Positions 38,841 through 49,874 of a stretch of DNA of 64,000 nucleotides are shown one piece after another. The position numbers and the translations under genes are program-made. The DNA comes from Clavelina lepadiformis. Its lineage: Eukaryota; Chordata; Ascidiacea; Aplousobranchia; Clavelinidae. Below the pieces are notes generated by a model that saw only the letters and a list, made by a program, of their open reading frames with translations, was not told the origin of the DNA and did not search any database. Positions within the stretch are counted from its first letter, which is position 1. Every line of letters starts with the position of its first letter. The stretch covers positions 11,107,820 to 11,171,819 of the forward strand of contig NC_135248.1 of assembly GCF_947623445.1 (NCBI RefSeq). The letters run 5' to 3'.

Positions 38841-40333
38841 CTTTCATTTCATTTATTTGAAAATAGAAAAATTTATAAGGTTTAAAAGTGCCTAATTAAG
38901 CTACAGTTCTTCTTATAAACTCACGAGCCACCACTGCTTTCAGGGCTAAAAACTCTATATTAAAAAATTTAGACGACCTTGTACACTGTATACAGCGACA
39001 ACATTAGACTTTTTTTGATATTGCACCACCAAATGTTAAAATTACCGACGTTGTACCCCCGGCGAACCTGATCGTTAATTTCCATCACCGCATCTTGACG
39101 TTGTTCATCGTTGTAGAGTTTTTGCTTCAAGGTAACGGTTTTTGGAAAGCAAACATTTACGTTTACTTTTTACCGTGTTTGCCAGATCGTTAAACATCAG
39201 GCGAGCAAGCAAACGGACAATGAAACAATACATCAAATTTAAAGATGTAAAATAGTGGAGAAGTTCGGAGTAACAGCCCACTTTTTTTGTTTAACTGATA
39301 ACGCCACACTTGGACTTATGTAAAGTTAAATAGCCTACCAGTAAAGCCAGTTGCTCTCAAACGTTTTTGCAATTAGAGCCAAAATTTAAACCTGTGGGTT
39401 TGGTTTAGAATACATTTCGATCATTTAGAGGGCCGCCAGAATACAGTGTACCGTTATTTTCTACAAATTTATAATTACACGACACCGCCGAGTAAAAATT
39501 GTTTTACTAAGCACTATTTAATATTATTTGTTTACTGCAATAGATTAGTGTAAGCAACAATTTCGTTGCTCTTATAAAGATAATAAATTAATAAGGTTTC
39601 CGTAAAAATTTGTGTACAACTTTATTTGGGCTGGGGTAGTTTCGCAAAAGTACGATTTGCGTTTTACTTATCAAATTTATAAAAGATAACTCTATTGCTG
39701 GCAATAACATTCGCATGCTTTTTAATATTATTGATGATGCGGCCGAGCGTGGAATTCCCGGTTCCATTCTATCGTTAGAGCCTATAAATAAAGCCTTTGG
39801 CCTCACAGCATTCGGTACACCAATTCACTCTTCGGTATTCCGGTATTCCGTAAACTGCTTATTGCTAATAGCGCGTTTTACTCTTTATCGTTCCAAATAT
39901 AACAACTGTAAACGGTCTAACTTATAGCGCTATTTGTCGAACGCTGTTGAAAAATCAAACAGATGTTCAGCAAAAAGAAATAATACCCTATATAAAATTT
40001 CGTTATGGTTAATGGAGGGCTTGTCTGCTATGCATATGATTTACAACTTATAATTGTGTTTTGCCATTTTTTGATACTGCTGTTCGATTCTGCTTGTAGC
40101 ATGTATAGGCGCTGTTGTTGATTAAAAAATACACCACTACGATTTTTATTATTATAGCTGTTTTGCGTTTCTTGATTGGCTGCCGTAATTGAAGGCCACG
40201 TAATATCATTGTCACAAGCCATGTTGTGCTACGGCACAATTCTACTGTATTGGTGACACCGTCACAGACGATTGGGCTTCTTTCAAGGATACTCGCGACA
40301 ATGCAAGCTGTACTTCACATTCTGATCTAATTA
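38841..40333. other. Gene-free segment upstream of the NXPE-like locus
   Basis: No convincing gene. A stretch at about 39005-39170 is open for roughly 55 codons on each strand and is richer in CG-containing codons than its surroundings, but no family was recognised. The rest is AT-rich with short chance frames. Confidence 0.5.
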
Positions 40334-40896
40334 GACTAATTGAAAATTTTCAAACAAGATAATAAAAAAATTAGAAACCGCCACATAAATAGAAATGTCC
40401 AAACCAGAAATAAATAAACTGTATTAGTTTATACAAAAATTTATCAAAGTGAACAATTTCAAAAAATAAAATAAAAAAGTACAATGTGTCGGGACAGAAA
40501 TAAATCCACATAATTATATTTAAAGCAGGACACTTCTATACATTAGATAATTTCGTACAAGAAAACATAGGGCACTGTAAAATATCAACGCAGGTTTTAC
40601 TTTAACTGGAAAATTGCAAAACAGAAATTGTTTATCCCTTGAATGCATATGGATATATACGATGAACTGCATAACATGAAAATAACAAACTGTTTGCGGT
40701 GTAAACTTTTAGTCTGGGATTTTACAAAATGGAGTTTTTCTAACAGGAAAATAAAAAATGACTTGAAATAACGAAACAAGAAGTGATTAATTAATTTAAA
40801 TCGTTTTGTATATCCGTCTTTTATTTCTTTGTTTGAAATTTGCTTTGATAAAATTTTGTCTAATTATTAGGAAAAACGGTAGACCTGCGTATATAG
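40334..40896. repeat. Dispersed repeat B, copy 2 (about 563 bp)
   Basis: Same-orientation partner of 33661-34227, with the same GACTAATTGAAAATTTTC start and TGCGTATATAG end. Differences are mostly single-base. It lies between the NXPE-like locus and NUP43. Confidence 0.85.
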
Positions 40897-41581
40897 GCTA
40901 CAATCATGTAGGCCTGAAATAGCCGAGTGCATAACAAATCACTAAGCTAACTTGAGTTGCACACGATCATGAGGAATAACAAACATTTGTTTCGGTGCGA
41001 TGCAAACGAATGTTTTGGCAATTGCGTTCATAATATAGACCTAATCGCACGGAGTCACAATTGGCGTTTTTCGTGGGAATCGCCTACAGTGCACTCGCCT
41101 TTACTTCAGCTTTTGTCATATGATAATCACACACCAACAGTGGTACTGTTGTGGACTCGAATAAATGTTTATGTTAGATTGGCGCATTAACCGGTACTAA
41201 CAAAATGTCGAGGCAGTGTCCAGAACCATTTATAATTACATTTTGCGATAGTTTTTTTCCATTTTGAAAAAATTCGAAGTAGACCTGCTTCACCGGATCC
41301 TTCCAGCTACACCTTTCATTTTATAACGAAATGCCGGCGTCATAAAATAAATCGAGTCACGGAAACTGTTTGATGATTTTTATTTTGAAATATCTCCACT
41401 GGTCAGTTTTGAAATGGTAAACTTAATCCGCTCATCATGTGCGAAAATCAGCTATAATTCATGTAAAATATAATACGCAAGGCAGCGAGAAATGGCTGTG
41501 ATACTACTTGGGGAACAGGGTTTTGAAAGAATAAGGGCAGCTGAAAGTAATTCGTGTTCAAAAAATTTCACAATAATGACG

Positions 41582-43827
41582 TCATATAACGTCATCAATG
41601 ACATAAACTGATTCAGCGTCTGTAGCACACAGCATTCGCGTACCACTGACATCTAAAGAGTTCATGGAAGAGCCGCATTTTGGCACAAGTTCAGAGACGT
41701 CAATGTTCGAGCCGCCAAGTGACAAGGCTTTCATTTCAAATGAGCTGTTCAATCGTCGAACGCTGCCGTCTTCGGAGCATGAAAATATATATGATGGAGA
41801 CGTCCTGTGGAAACGAAGCTCCCAAACTGGTAAAAATAAATTGTATACGGTCAACTTCACTTGTGGATGTCCATTGCCCATACATACAAAATGGAAAAAA
41901 TACTGCAAATTATAATTATGAACGTACCCCAAGCTAAACATATATATAGCGCACTGGAACAATGCGACACTAACTAAACAAACTTTTTCAAAGCACACAA
42001 ATCCAAATAAACTTAAACTCACTGTCTTCGTCGTGGATTTGAAGTTTAGTGAGAGGAGAGCACTCTTTACGAATATCGAAAAGTGTCACACAACCATCAC
42101 TGCCACCACTCGCAAGTATGTAGCTTTGTGTTGGATGTTGATCTACACATCTTAAGGCGACAAGGGTTTCGCTGGATGACATAACCCTTGTCGAGGCATC
42201 AGTGGGTGAACGCACGTCCCATATTCTTAACTGACCCACCGTGTTTGTTGTGCATAGTTCGTGGGTATTGAGATATTGTACTTGTGTAATAGGGCAGCTG
42301 TCACTGTGTGCTGGAAAAACATAGAAAGACTTGCAAAATGTATCAACAAAGAAATTTTGTAAAGCTTCTATCAAGGTCATTTTATGAAACAATTACAAGA
42401 GGATACTTCATCTGACATGAAATTTCTTGGGACATAAAATAATCTTCTTCCAGTGAATGTTAAATGCATGCTATTTATGCAGGTTCAGGTCGAAAATGTT
42501 ATATTTACTTTGTCAAAAACTATTACACCCTAAACTAAAGTTTCTTCTAGTTTTCTATGTTGAACAATGATTTCAAATATTTTATCTACACCTACAGATT
42601 TGATTCTTATCTGAATTGTTTCAGATAGTTTTGCATCAGCAAGAAAGTGAAAATGCCTTCCAGGCAAGAGCCATTTTCAAATTAACTGCTGCATTACATG
42701 AAATCTTGGTGCAAACTATGCGGTTTTCAAACATGAATCTTCATAGTCGACAAATTTAATGATTGTCTTATAAAACTGTGTGTACCAATTAAAAAAAAAC
42801 AGAAGAAAAAACATGGCAGTTACAATAAAACAAGAAATATGAATTCTCCTCACCAAAAGTTCTAAGGGGTCGTTTGCTGTCAATTCTCATTACGTGAATT
42901 GAACCATCTTCACCAACAGAAACAATTTCTGGGAGGTTGGCTGCGATGTCTGTCGAGCCACCATAGGGGTGAAGATTTTCCCAGTTAAATTGGACGTTTA
43001 ACTCCTGTAAGAAAACTGACGATTGTAATCCTCTTTTTAGCTCTAAAAACTGTATACTTCCTCTGCGTATAAAGTTTTGAGTGGCTTGGTAAAATGAAAC
43101 AGAAATAGAATAACCACGAGATTGTAAAGGGCATAAAAGCATATGTAAAATTTAGAATAAATTTACGATTCTATGGGAAAACACTGACCTGTGACTGAGA
43201 TTCTAGTCTTACAAGGTAGATTGCTCCTGAACTTAAGCCAGCAACAATTATTTCAGAATTAGCAAACTCCATGCCATTGACATCACCTACATCAAAATTT
43301 ATCAACATCAATTCAAGCATTTTTATTTCATAGTTAAAGCATTTGCATATTTAGTGTAATTTTGAAAACATGGGTTAGCTATATTGTGTTTAAATGTAGA
43401 AAAATTTTACCTGGTATTTTACAGCAGCACTGCCTACGAGGCTGACTATTTTCAAGATCAGCAACTTCAAACTTGTCCTGGTTGACCACACCGGTCATGT
43501 GACCAACTCCCCAAATGGTAATCGAATTGGCCTGAATATTATATTTTTAAAGAAATTAAATCGGATATTTTTTTTGGAAAAATTGATGGTTTAAATCAGC
43601 TATAAAAATACAACGTATGGGTGGTCAAATTGCTCACGAAGCAAACATTGATACTTTGTTTTATATTTCCCAGTTACTATCAAGAGATATCTGGACATAA
43701 GATCATAGCATACCAAGTCTTCATAGCTGCCTGTGGCAAATGTTTCCGACTTCTGAATTGTGGTGCTTGTTGGTTTCCATCGAATTTTGTGGATTTTTTG
43801 AGACACATACGTCAGACATTCAGCCAT
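41582..43827 (-). CDS. NUP43: Nucleoporin Nup43 (WD-repeat, Y-complex)
   Basis: Nup43 is a seven-bladed WD-repeat subunit of the Nup107-160 (Y) complex of the nuclear pore, also found at kinetochores in vertebrates. Exons (5' to 3'): 43827-43714, 43531-43411, 43286-43189, 43004-42854, 42310-42023, 41826-41582. All junctions are GT..AG with consistent phases; the total is 1,017 nt, 338 aa, somewhat shorter than human NUP43 (380 aa). Diagnostic matches are the N-terminus (TYVSQKIHKIRWKP, ETFATGSYED), PEIVSVGEDGSIHVMRID, GQLRIWDVR, LRCVDQHPTQ, ASGGSDGCVTLFDIR, YIFSCSEDGS and the C-terminus NSLDVSGTRMLCATDAESVY. The start is the first ATG of exon 1, 258 bp downstream of the stop codon of the upstream gene. 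Confidence 0.93.
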
Positions 43828-44084
43828 CTATCTAAGGTACTAGACATCTACTTCTAAAAACACATAAGTATAGATACAAAACGAAAAAAACAAACAACAT
43901 CAAATTGCATTACCAGGCGCTGCAAATAATACTGGTTTTAGGCAGTAGAATATTAAAACTGAGCAATGTGTGAAAACACAGTGGAACAAAAACATTACAA
44001 TGGTTTTATACACAAAAAAGTATCAAGACAGAAATGTATCTGACAAGTTATTTTGATCACAGTTTCAAGAAATGCTATCAAAGA

Positions 44085-45005
44085 TTAATTCTTTAGTGAT
44101 TCCCGATAAGATTCAAAAGCAAACAACTGATAATCTTTTTCATGTATGTCATGCAGATCTTCCAACACATTGGCCCACCCATCATCAGCCAACAAATCAT
44201 GAAGTTGTTCTCTTATACTGCTTTTGAAGTTACCACTTAGGACTGGTATTTTTTCGATTGGCAAGTTTTTCAGTTTGAACAAATACTCCATGTCAAGGTA
44301 TCCTGAGTCACCTTTTATTATGATGTCATAGTCCACTTTACATGGATCACATTTTTCTGAGTACAGGCTGGACGTTACAAACTTGCGCTTACTTTTCAAC
44401 ATCCGAGTAACAAACATCTTAAAGTTACGAGATAGTTCTGAGTTATCATCTGCAACTTTAACCATAGTGAGCTGTAAAGAATCTTTCACGCCATTAGTCT
44501 GCGCTACACTGTTATAAAATAAAGACAGAAGACGCTCTAAAGGATCCGTTAAAAATATCACAGTCGTATAATTTTGTGCCAGACATTGCAGTGGTATATC
44601 AGTCTCTTGCAGTGGTAAAAGATCAAGGTCGTTCAATGAGGAGGAAAATTTTTCAAAGGTTTTGTCACCAATTCCTGATGTATCACAAACCATTAAGTTT
44701 AGTTTCTCACTGACAAGCATCTGAGGTTTTCTTGTTTGTGAATGTTTCATTGATGAACATGCATCAAGGATGCTAAGCTTCCTAGCTTTCATCACCTTTT
44801 CTCTCTGTCTCAAGTCCATGTCTTCTGTGATGTTCGCAATGGTCTTCTCAATGTTGAACTTCTTACATGAATTTTCTTTGACGTCCACTCTGACAACCCA
44901 TATTCCTCTAACGTTAAACCAGACGCTAATCATATAAATGAATGGCAGTAACACGCCAGTACCAAGAAGCAATACTTTTTTCCTATGTGCTAAGCAGAAA
45001 CCCAT
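44085..45005 (-). CDS. HNK-1/chondroitin-type carbohydrate sulfotransferase-like protein
   Basis: Sulfotransferase-2 family (CHST8-14 type): Golgi type II proteins that transfer sulfate from PAPS to glycans. It is a 306-aa single exon with a short basic N-tail, a signal anchor at about residues 10-30 (VLLLGTGVLLPFIYM) and a luminal domain. Family landmarks are TDPLERLLSLFYNSV (3'-phosphate-binding loop region), CDPCKVDYDIIIKGDSGYLD and the C-terminal YQLFAFESY. Oddities: the canonical RDP of the 3'-phosphate loop reads TDP, and the usual Lys/Arg-rich 5'-PAPS motif near residues 95-115 is replaced by VCDTSGIGDKTF. Catalysis is therefore doubtful, although length and fold landmarks are kept. 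It lies 427 bp downstream of SMG8 on the same strand. Other members of this family cannot be excluded. Confidence 0.75.
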   Translation of the reverse strand: MGFCLAHRKKVLLLGTGVLLPFIYMISVWFNVRGIWVVRVDVKENSCKKFNIEKTIANITEDMDLRQREKVMKARKLSILDACSSMKHSQTRKPQMLVSEKLNLMVCDTSGIGDKTFEKFSSSLNDLDLLPLQETDIPLQCLAQNYTTVIFLTDPLERLLSLFYNSVAQTNGVKDSLQLTMVKVADDNSELSRNFKMFVTRMLKSKRKFVTSSLYSEKCDPCKVDYDIIIKGDSGYLDMEYLFKLKNLPIEKIPVLSGNFKSSIREQLHDLLADDGWANVLEDLHDIHEKDYQLFAFESYRESLKN

Positions 45006-45431
45006 CTTAAATCCTAGTCAATAAAACGAAGACGTTTAAAAATCAAAAAGTTCTTTCCAATACACAGAGCACTTTGTTTGTTTGTTACAGTGTATACAAT
45101 TGACAAAACATACAAATAATCAATCCATGTTACCTTAGAAACCAAAAATTTATTCATGAGATTTTATACTTCGAAGTATGATACAACCCAGTAAACTGTG
45201 CAGTTATCTTACTAATTTTGCGTTGTCATTGAATCAATGAATCTTCCTTAGTTCATCAATCAAAGATAAAACTTAACGGTAATAAGAAGCATGCATTATC
45301 CAAACACATTTGACTAGTTTCTTGTTATCATAAATTACACATTTATATATCAGCAGTTTCCAGTACTTTAACATTTAAAATCACTTTTGATGATTCAAAA
45401 AACTTTCAAACTAAAACAGAAAACAGATCTT

Positions 45432-48263
45432 TTAGTGATCAGTAGTAGCACTAAGCATTTTCAAAACACGCCAAGCTGACAATTGACTTTGGTCTTTTGG
45501 AGGTTGATGTGAACCGGACTCACTAACATACACGTATGGAAATCTTAAAACCCAAAGAGAATTAGATCTGAGTGTTATTTCTGGTTGACAGGGGTGAAAG
45601 GTCGGGGTTGGAGGGGGACCTGGAACAACCTTTGGTCGAATTGTGATGCGAACGTTTTGCTCAGTAGGGGTAACGACTAATACTCGCATCAGCTGACCCA
45701 TAAGCATTTTTCCTGATCGTCCTGAAACAGGGCTTGTTGTGTACAAAGGCATATCCATATCCAGTAAAGGTTGAATTGAATCCCTAACTACACCACTGTT
45801 ACTGACTTTCACAGCCTTATCTGGAGATGAGCAAATAAATCTTTGACCTCTTGGTGTCTCGTATTCAAATCCAACATACGCGCGGGTTGTGGAGTCACGT
45901 TGCATCAATTTAGTTTCTTTGATTGTCATTTTTCGTGCCTCTCCAGGCACAGGCCAGTGGGTAACAGTTGGGTCATCTGTATGAAATTGGATATCCCACG
46001 GGACAAGATGGTTGGTACCCGGAATAAATCCTGGCATGTCTAGGCCATGGTTTGGAATATACATTGATGCAGGACCAATTCGAGTAAGGCTCCACGAAGA
46101 AAACAAAGGGAGGATCCCTTCAGGTGTTAGTGAATGTATCATGCCTTCTGTGAAGGTTTGGGTTAGTAAGCTGTCATCGTTGTATTCAACACTTTGCACT
46201 TCGGGAATAGAATCAGAATCGAGGCTGAATTCAAAGTTAGTGGATGTTGTTCTCTGACGATCTTCCTGCTCTGTTGGCTTCCTCTCTGCTTCTTCTCCTT
46301 CATCCTCTTTGTTAACATCCGTCTCACTCTCCTGAGTGGAGTTTTGATCACTTTCAGCATCATCCGGACAAGACACGCTAGGCTGAGTTTCTTTATACCC
46401 ACTTGTGTCCTCTTCAGGATTCACAGTTGGTTCTGGAGAAGTGATCTTTAACTGCTCAACCATTTCACAGAGTTCTGGGGACACTGGTATCATTTTCTCT
46501 GATTTTTCTTGAATGTGAATGGGAAATTTGAAAATATCTTGATCGGGAACTGATGGTGCTCGGCCATCCAAACGTGTGTAAAAATCATAGTTAGCATCCT
46601 TTAGCGTAAAAGGATCATCTCTTGAGCCTTGGATGCGACCACAGCTACTGGCCGCAACTGATCTTGATCTAGAAGAATGATTCATCCTTGGTGGATTAGC
46701 ATCTGGCTGTGGTTTAAGATGCCCAGGTAAATCATGAAATCGATGGACACAGTGTCGGCCTGTTAATGATCGAACTTCACATAACCTTCGACCATCATTC
46801 CAAAAGGCCTCACATTCCTCACGGACACATTGCTCATACTTATCTCGAGCTGGGCCTCTTGCATGCAGGGTGTAAGTGGCCAAGGCTTGTACAAGCTGAT
46901 TGTTATGGACTTTGCTGGTATAGTGGAGTGGCAAATTGCTTTGGTAAGCGGCACTGGCTAAAGACACAAGCTTACTACACCTTGCTTCACTAAATCGTGC
47001 TTCGGGGTCCATCTGCGACCTTAACTGTGATCTAATTTCAGCAGGTTTAAGTTTAGCATCTGCACTTAACACAGGCTTCACGAAGTCATCATTATTTTGA
47101 AATGATTGAGTGAAGAACAACGAAAACAAGCTATTTGCTACTTTTAACCAGTTTTTTAACTGGGGAATTTCAAAATGTGTTGGCAGAGGGTTTCTTCCCA
47201 CGCTGTCTTTAAATCCTTTCTTTTCAAATACAAGATCAGTATGTTGCTCCACGAATCTCCAGAGTGGATTGTTTGGTTCTTCTTCATCAGAATCTTTCCA
47301 TTGCGTTGGAGGATTGGTAAGCAACCGATACGCCCTGGAGCGTGCAGTTGGATCTCGATGGGTAGCACAGGATTTCTGAAGAAGTCGGAGCATGCTTTTC
47401 ACTGGGTCTTCTTCCCGTCTTACTTTGTCAAATTGTTCTGTCATAATATGAATAAATGCCTGATTTGGTGGAACGGTAAACAAGCAGTTCACGGCATTAT
47501 TTGTTAAAACTCGACTGTTCCTGAGAATCTTGTAAACTTGGTCTTCAAGGGTATGCTGCAGCCGTTTCAATGGAGGCTTTCGTTTTTTACTGCTAGCGCC
47601 TTCCGCAGACGCTCCATCAGATGAAGATTTTGTATTCACTAAATCACACCTCATGATCACGAAGAGAAGCCTTGGAGGACATGGTCTGCCATTCACCCAC
47701 CAGTCTCGGCCAACTGAACACTCTTTGAGAACATCCTTAACATAAGGCAGCATCTTTGAGCGTAAATTGCCAACGTGGTGGAACAACTTGTCATAACTGA
47801 TGTCAAACGTAGGTACAGGATGCACTACAATCAGAATATGGCAGATTGAGAACATATAAACAAGGGAAAATACAGTTTCCACTTCTTGGCTTTTCCAGAA
47901 ATTGTGAGCATCGTTATGATTTATCAATCTATTTCCCATCTCTGCACAAGCAGTTGACAAAGTTGCAGCGTCAAAAATGTTCGTTAAATGAAGATAAACG
48001 ATATGCTTCTCTTTATCATAGTAGCCGTTCAAAGCAGGATTGAACTTGGCTGTTTCACAATCTCTATCTTTAGTCTGGCCACCAATCGTATAACTTGGAT
48101 AGTGGGGCATGAACAAGGAAGTGTTTGCAAGTTTATTAATTACAATCCCTTTCGATGTGTTTCCCCAAACACTTTTCCCAAAAACTCCAACCACGCACAC
48201 TTCTTCAGATGCCAACACACTACCCAGTTCGTCGTTGAATGGTAAATTCCAGAGCCCTTCCAT
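45432..48263 (-). CDS. SMG8: SMG8, subunit of the SMG1 kinase complex (nonsense-mediated decay)
   Basis: SMG8 pairs with SMG9 to regulate the SMG1 kinase that phosphorylates UPF1 during nonsense-mediated mRNA decay. This is one uninterrupted 943-aa frame, close to human SMG8 (991 aa). Recognised parts: an N-terminal G-domain-like region beginning VCVVGVFGKSVWGN (about residues 22-35); CPPRLLFVIMRCD at about 200; a Cys/His-containing segment with GRRLCEVRSLTGRHCVHRFHDLPG at about 500-525; an acidic Ser/Glu-rich linker at about 620-690; and a conserved C-terminal domain (PVSGRSGKMLMGQLMRVLVV, LWVLRFPYVY). The start is the first ATG (MEGLWNLPF). Its gene is intron-containing in vertebrates but shows no intron here. 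Neighbours MRPL17 (399 bp upstream) and the sulfotransferase-like gene (427 bp downstream) are on the same strand. Confidence 0.95.
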   Translation of the reverse strand: MEGLWNLPFNDELGSVLASEEVCVVGVFGKSVWGNTSKGIVINKLANTSLFMPHYPSYTIGGQTKDRDCETAKFNPALNGYYDKEKHIVYLHLTNIFDAATLSTACAEMGNRLINHNDAHNFWKSQEVETVFSLVYMFSICHILIVVHPVPTFDISYDKLFHHVGNLRSKMLPYVKDVLKECSVGRDWWVNGRPCPPRLLFVIMRCDLVNTKSSSDGASAEGASSKKRKPPLKRLQHTLEDQVYKILRNSRVLTNNAVNCLFTVPPNQAFIHIMTEQFDKVRREEDPVKSMLRLLQKSCATHRDPTARSRAYRLLTNPPTQWKDSDEEEPNNPLWRFVEQHTDLVFEKKGFKDSVGRNPLPTHFEIPQLKNWLKVANSLFSLFFTQSFQNNDDFVKPVLSADAKLKPAEIRSQLRSQMDPEARFSEARCSKLVSLASAAYQSNLPLHYTSKVHNNQLVQALATYTLHARGPARDKYEQCVREECEAFWNDGRRLCEVRSLTGRHCVHRFHDLPGHLKPQPDANPPRMNHSSRSRSVAASSCGRIQGSRDDPFTLKDANYDFYTRLDGRAPSVPDQDIFKFPIHIQEKSEKMIPVSPELCEMVEQLKITSPEPTVNPEEDTSGYKETQPSVSCPDDAESDQNSTQESETDVNKEDEGEEAERKPTEQEDRQRTTSTNFEFSLDSDSIPEVQSVEYNDDSLLTQTFTEGMIHSLTPEGILPLFSSWSLTRIGPASMYIPNHGLDMPGFIPGTNHLVPWDIQFHTDDPTVTHWPVPGEARKMTIKETKLMQRDSTTRAYVGFEYETPRGQRFICSSPDKAVKVSNSGVVRDSIQPLLDMDMPLYTTSPVSGRSGKMLMGQLMRVLVVTPTEQNVRITIRPKVVPGPPPTPTFHPCQPEITLRSNSLWVLRFPYVYVSESGSHQPPKDQSQLSAWRVLKMLSATTDH

Positions 48264-48661
48264 TTTTTGCCTACACTAATACATAAACCTAAAAACAAAA
48301 CTTTTTCCCATGGTTATAAACATTAAAAACCAATCTACATGAAACTGGGTTCAACTGATCACCATTTTAGACAAAACCAAAGACATGTCATTTCAGTTAT
48401 AAAGCAAAATACATTGCAACAGCAGGCTGAAATTGAACACATTTGCTACGAATGAATGATTTACCATGCATATGAACTTGAAGATCCGTTAATTGTAAAA
48501 TAGACATAACTATTAATTTATGTGGAAAAAATAGAGCACTGGCTGAAACACTCAAGGGCATCGTTTGCCGAAAACAGGGAGTTGTATAAAACCAACATGA
48601 TTGAATGTAACAGTTTTCAACCGCATATGAAGTGAAACTGGGCACAAAAATATACCTTGCA

Positions 48662-49156
48662 TCAATTTTCTTTTACATTACTCCTTTGATAATCCCAATC
48701 CTGCTTAGCAGCTGCAAGTAATACATTTTGCAGAGTGTGTGGATTATCTTCTTTTACTGGAAGAGGTGGTAAAGGGTTACCTTTAAGTTCAATAACTGCC
48801 ATTTTCCCATGAGACTTCATATCCTTGTCGGTCCATTCTGTTAACACTGCTAACCTTGTATATTTTCTACTGTGTTCGGAATATCGAGGAAGCAAGACGT
48901 TAAAAAGTTTATTCTGCTGGGCTTCTTCTGGCACCCAAAAATTAACCATGTCATTGCAGTACAAATTTGATTTTCCATACTTAGTAATGTCAATAAGCCT
49001 TTCCACGTACTTCTGAGTTTCATAAGCTTTAGCAAATGTTGTTTCTAGTCTCTCGTGCTTGATCAAGGCATTAACAAGAGTCTTTAACAAATGCAAGCGC
49101 TTATCTGGGCCTCCGAATTTTCGAAAGCTATTCCCATGTGGCATACCACGCGGCAT
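48662..49156 (-). CDS. MRPL17: Mitochondrial ribosomal protein bL17m
   Basis: Large-subunit mitoribosome protein of the bL17 family, 164 aa in one exon, close to the human length (175 aa). Landmarks: FRKFGGPDKRLHLLKTLVNALIKHER (split across the N-terminal helix), YETQKYVERLIDITKYGK, NFWVPEEAQQNKLFNVLLPRY, YTRLAVL and KMAVIELKGNPLPPLP. The start is the first ATG (MPRGMPHGNS); in-frame codons further upstream contain no ATG. An AG-ended pyrimidine-rich stretch just upstream (TTTTAGTTTGTAG near 49170-49190) could be a cis- or trans-splice acceptor for the 5' UTR. It is the next gene upstream of SMG8 on the same strand. Confidence 0.93.
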   Translation of the reverse strand: MPRGMPHGNSFRKFGGPDKRLHLLKTLVNALIKHERLETTFAKAYETQKYVERLIDITKYGKSNLYCNDMVNFWVPEEAQQNKLFNVLLPRYSEHSRKYTRLAVLTEWTDKDMKSHGKMAVIELKGNPLPPLPVKEDNPHTLQNVLLAAAKQDWDYQRSNVKEN

Positions 49157-49210
49157 TTTTTTGGTTAATAAATACACTACCCTACAAACTAAAACAATTG
49201 CCTGAAACAA

Positions 49211-49874
49211 GCAACATGTGCGATTACATTTAGATAAAAAATTATTAATGCAAAAATGGCAATGGCCTCAGAAAAGTGATTATCTGTATTAACTTGCAAA
49301 TACACTTGCCACGGTGAACTACAATCTACACTCAACAGTACTGATAGTATAACAAAATTAGCAATAGGTAAAAAACTTTGGCAAATACGGCAAAAATATT
49401 GCTTAATAAAACTCAACACTTTAAAGTGGTATAAGAATAGCGGGCAAAGGCAAAACAGAAATTTTCCAACACTTTCCACAAACCAAATTACATCAACAAA
49501 TACAAATACTTCAACAAGAGCTTAGTTAAGAGGCAGCATAGAATATTGAACAAGCAACTTTTCAAAACACCACTTTAATACTGCAGTTACAAATATGACT
49601 TACTAAGAGATTAAAGAACAAAAATTACAGATTGTTAGACAGCAATGCATATATGCATGTTGTATACAACGCAAACTTTTCAATAAATTCAATTCCATTT
49701 TTACTAAAATGCATTTAATGTTGTTACATTAACCAGATCTGGGCAGTACTCGTTTAAAAAAATTTAAAACATAACAAAAGCCAATGATCAGACTACAACA
49801 ACAATTATGATGTTGAAAAATGCAGTAACAAAAGCAAATATATCTCAATTCATTTCCATTTAATCAACAAAATA
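49211..49874. other. Intergenic segment between MRPL17 and the NPC1-like gene
   Basis: AT-rich, no exon recognised. It should hold the 3' UTR of the NPC1-like gene and the 5' region of MRPL17. No canonical minus-strand AATAAA was identified with confidence near the NPC1-like stop. Confidence 0.5.
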
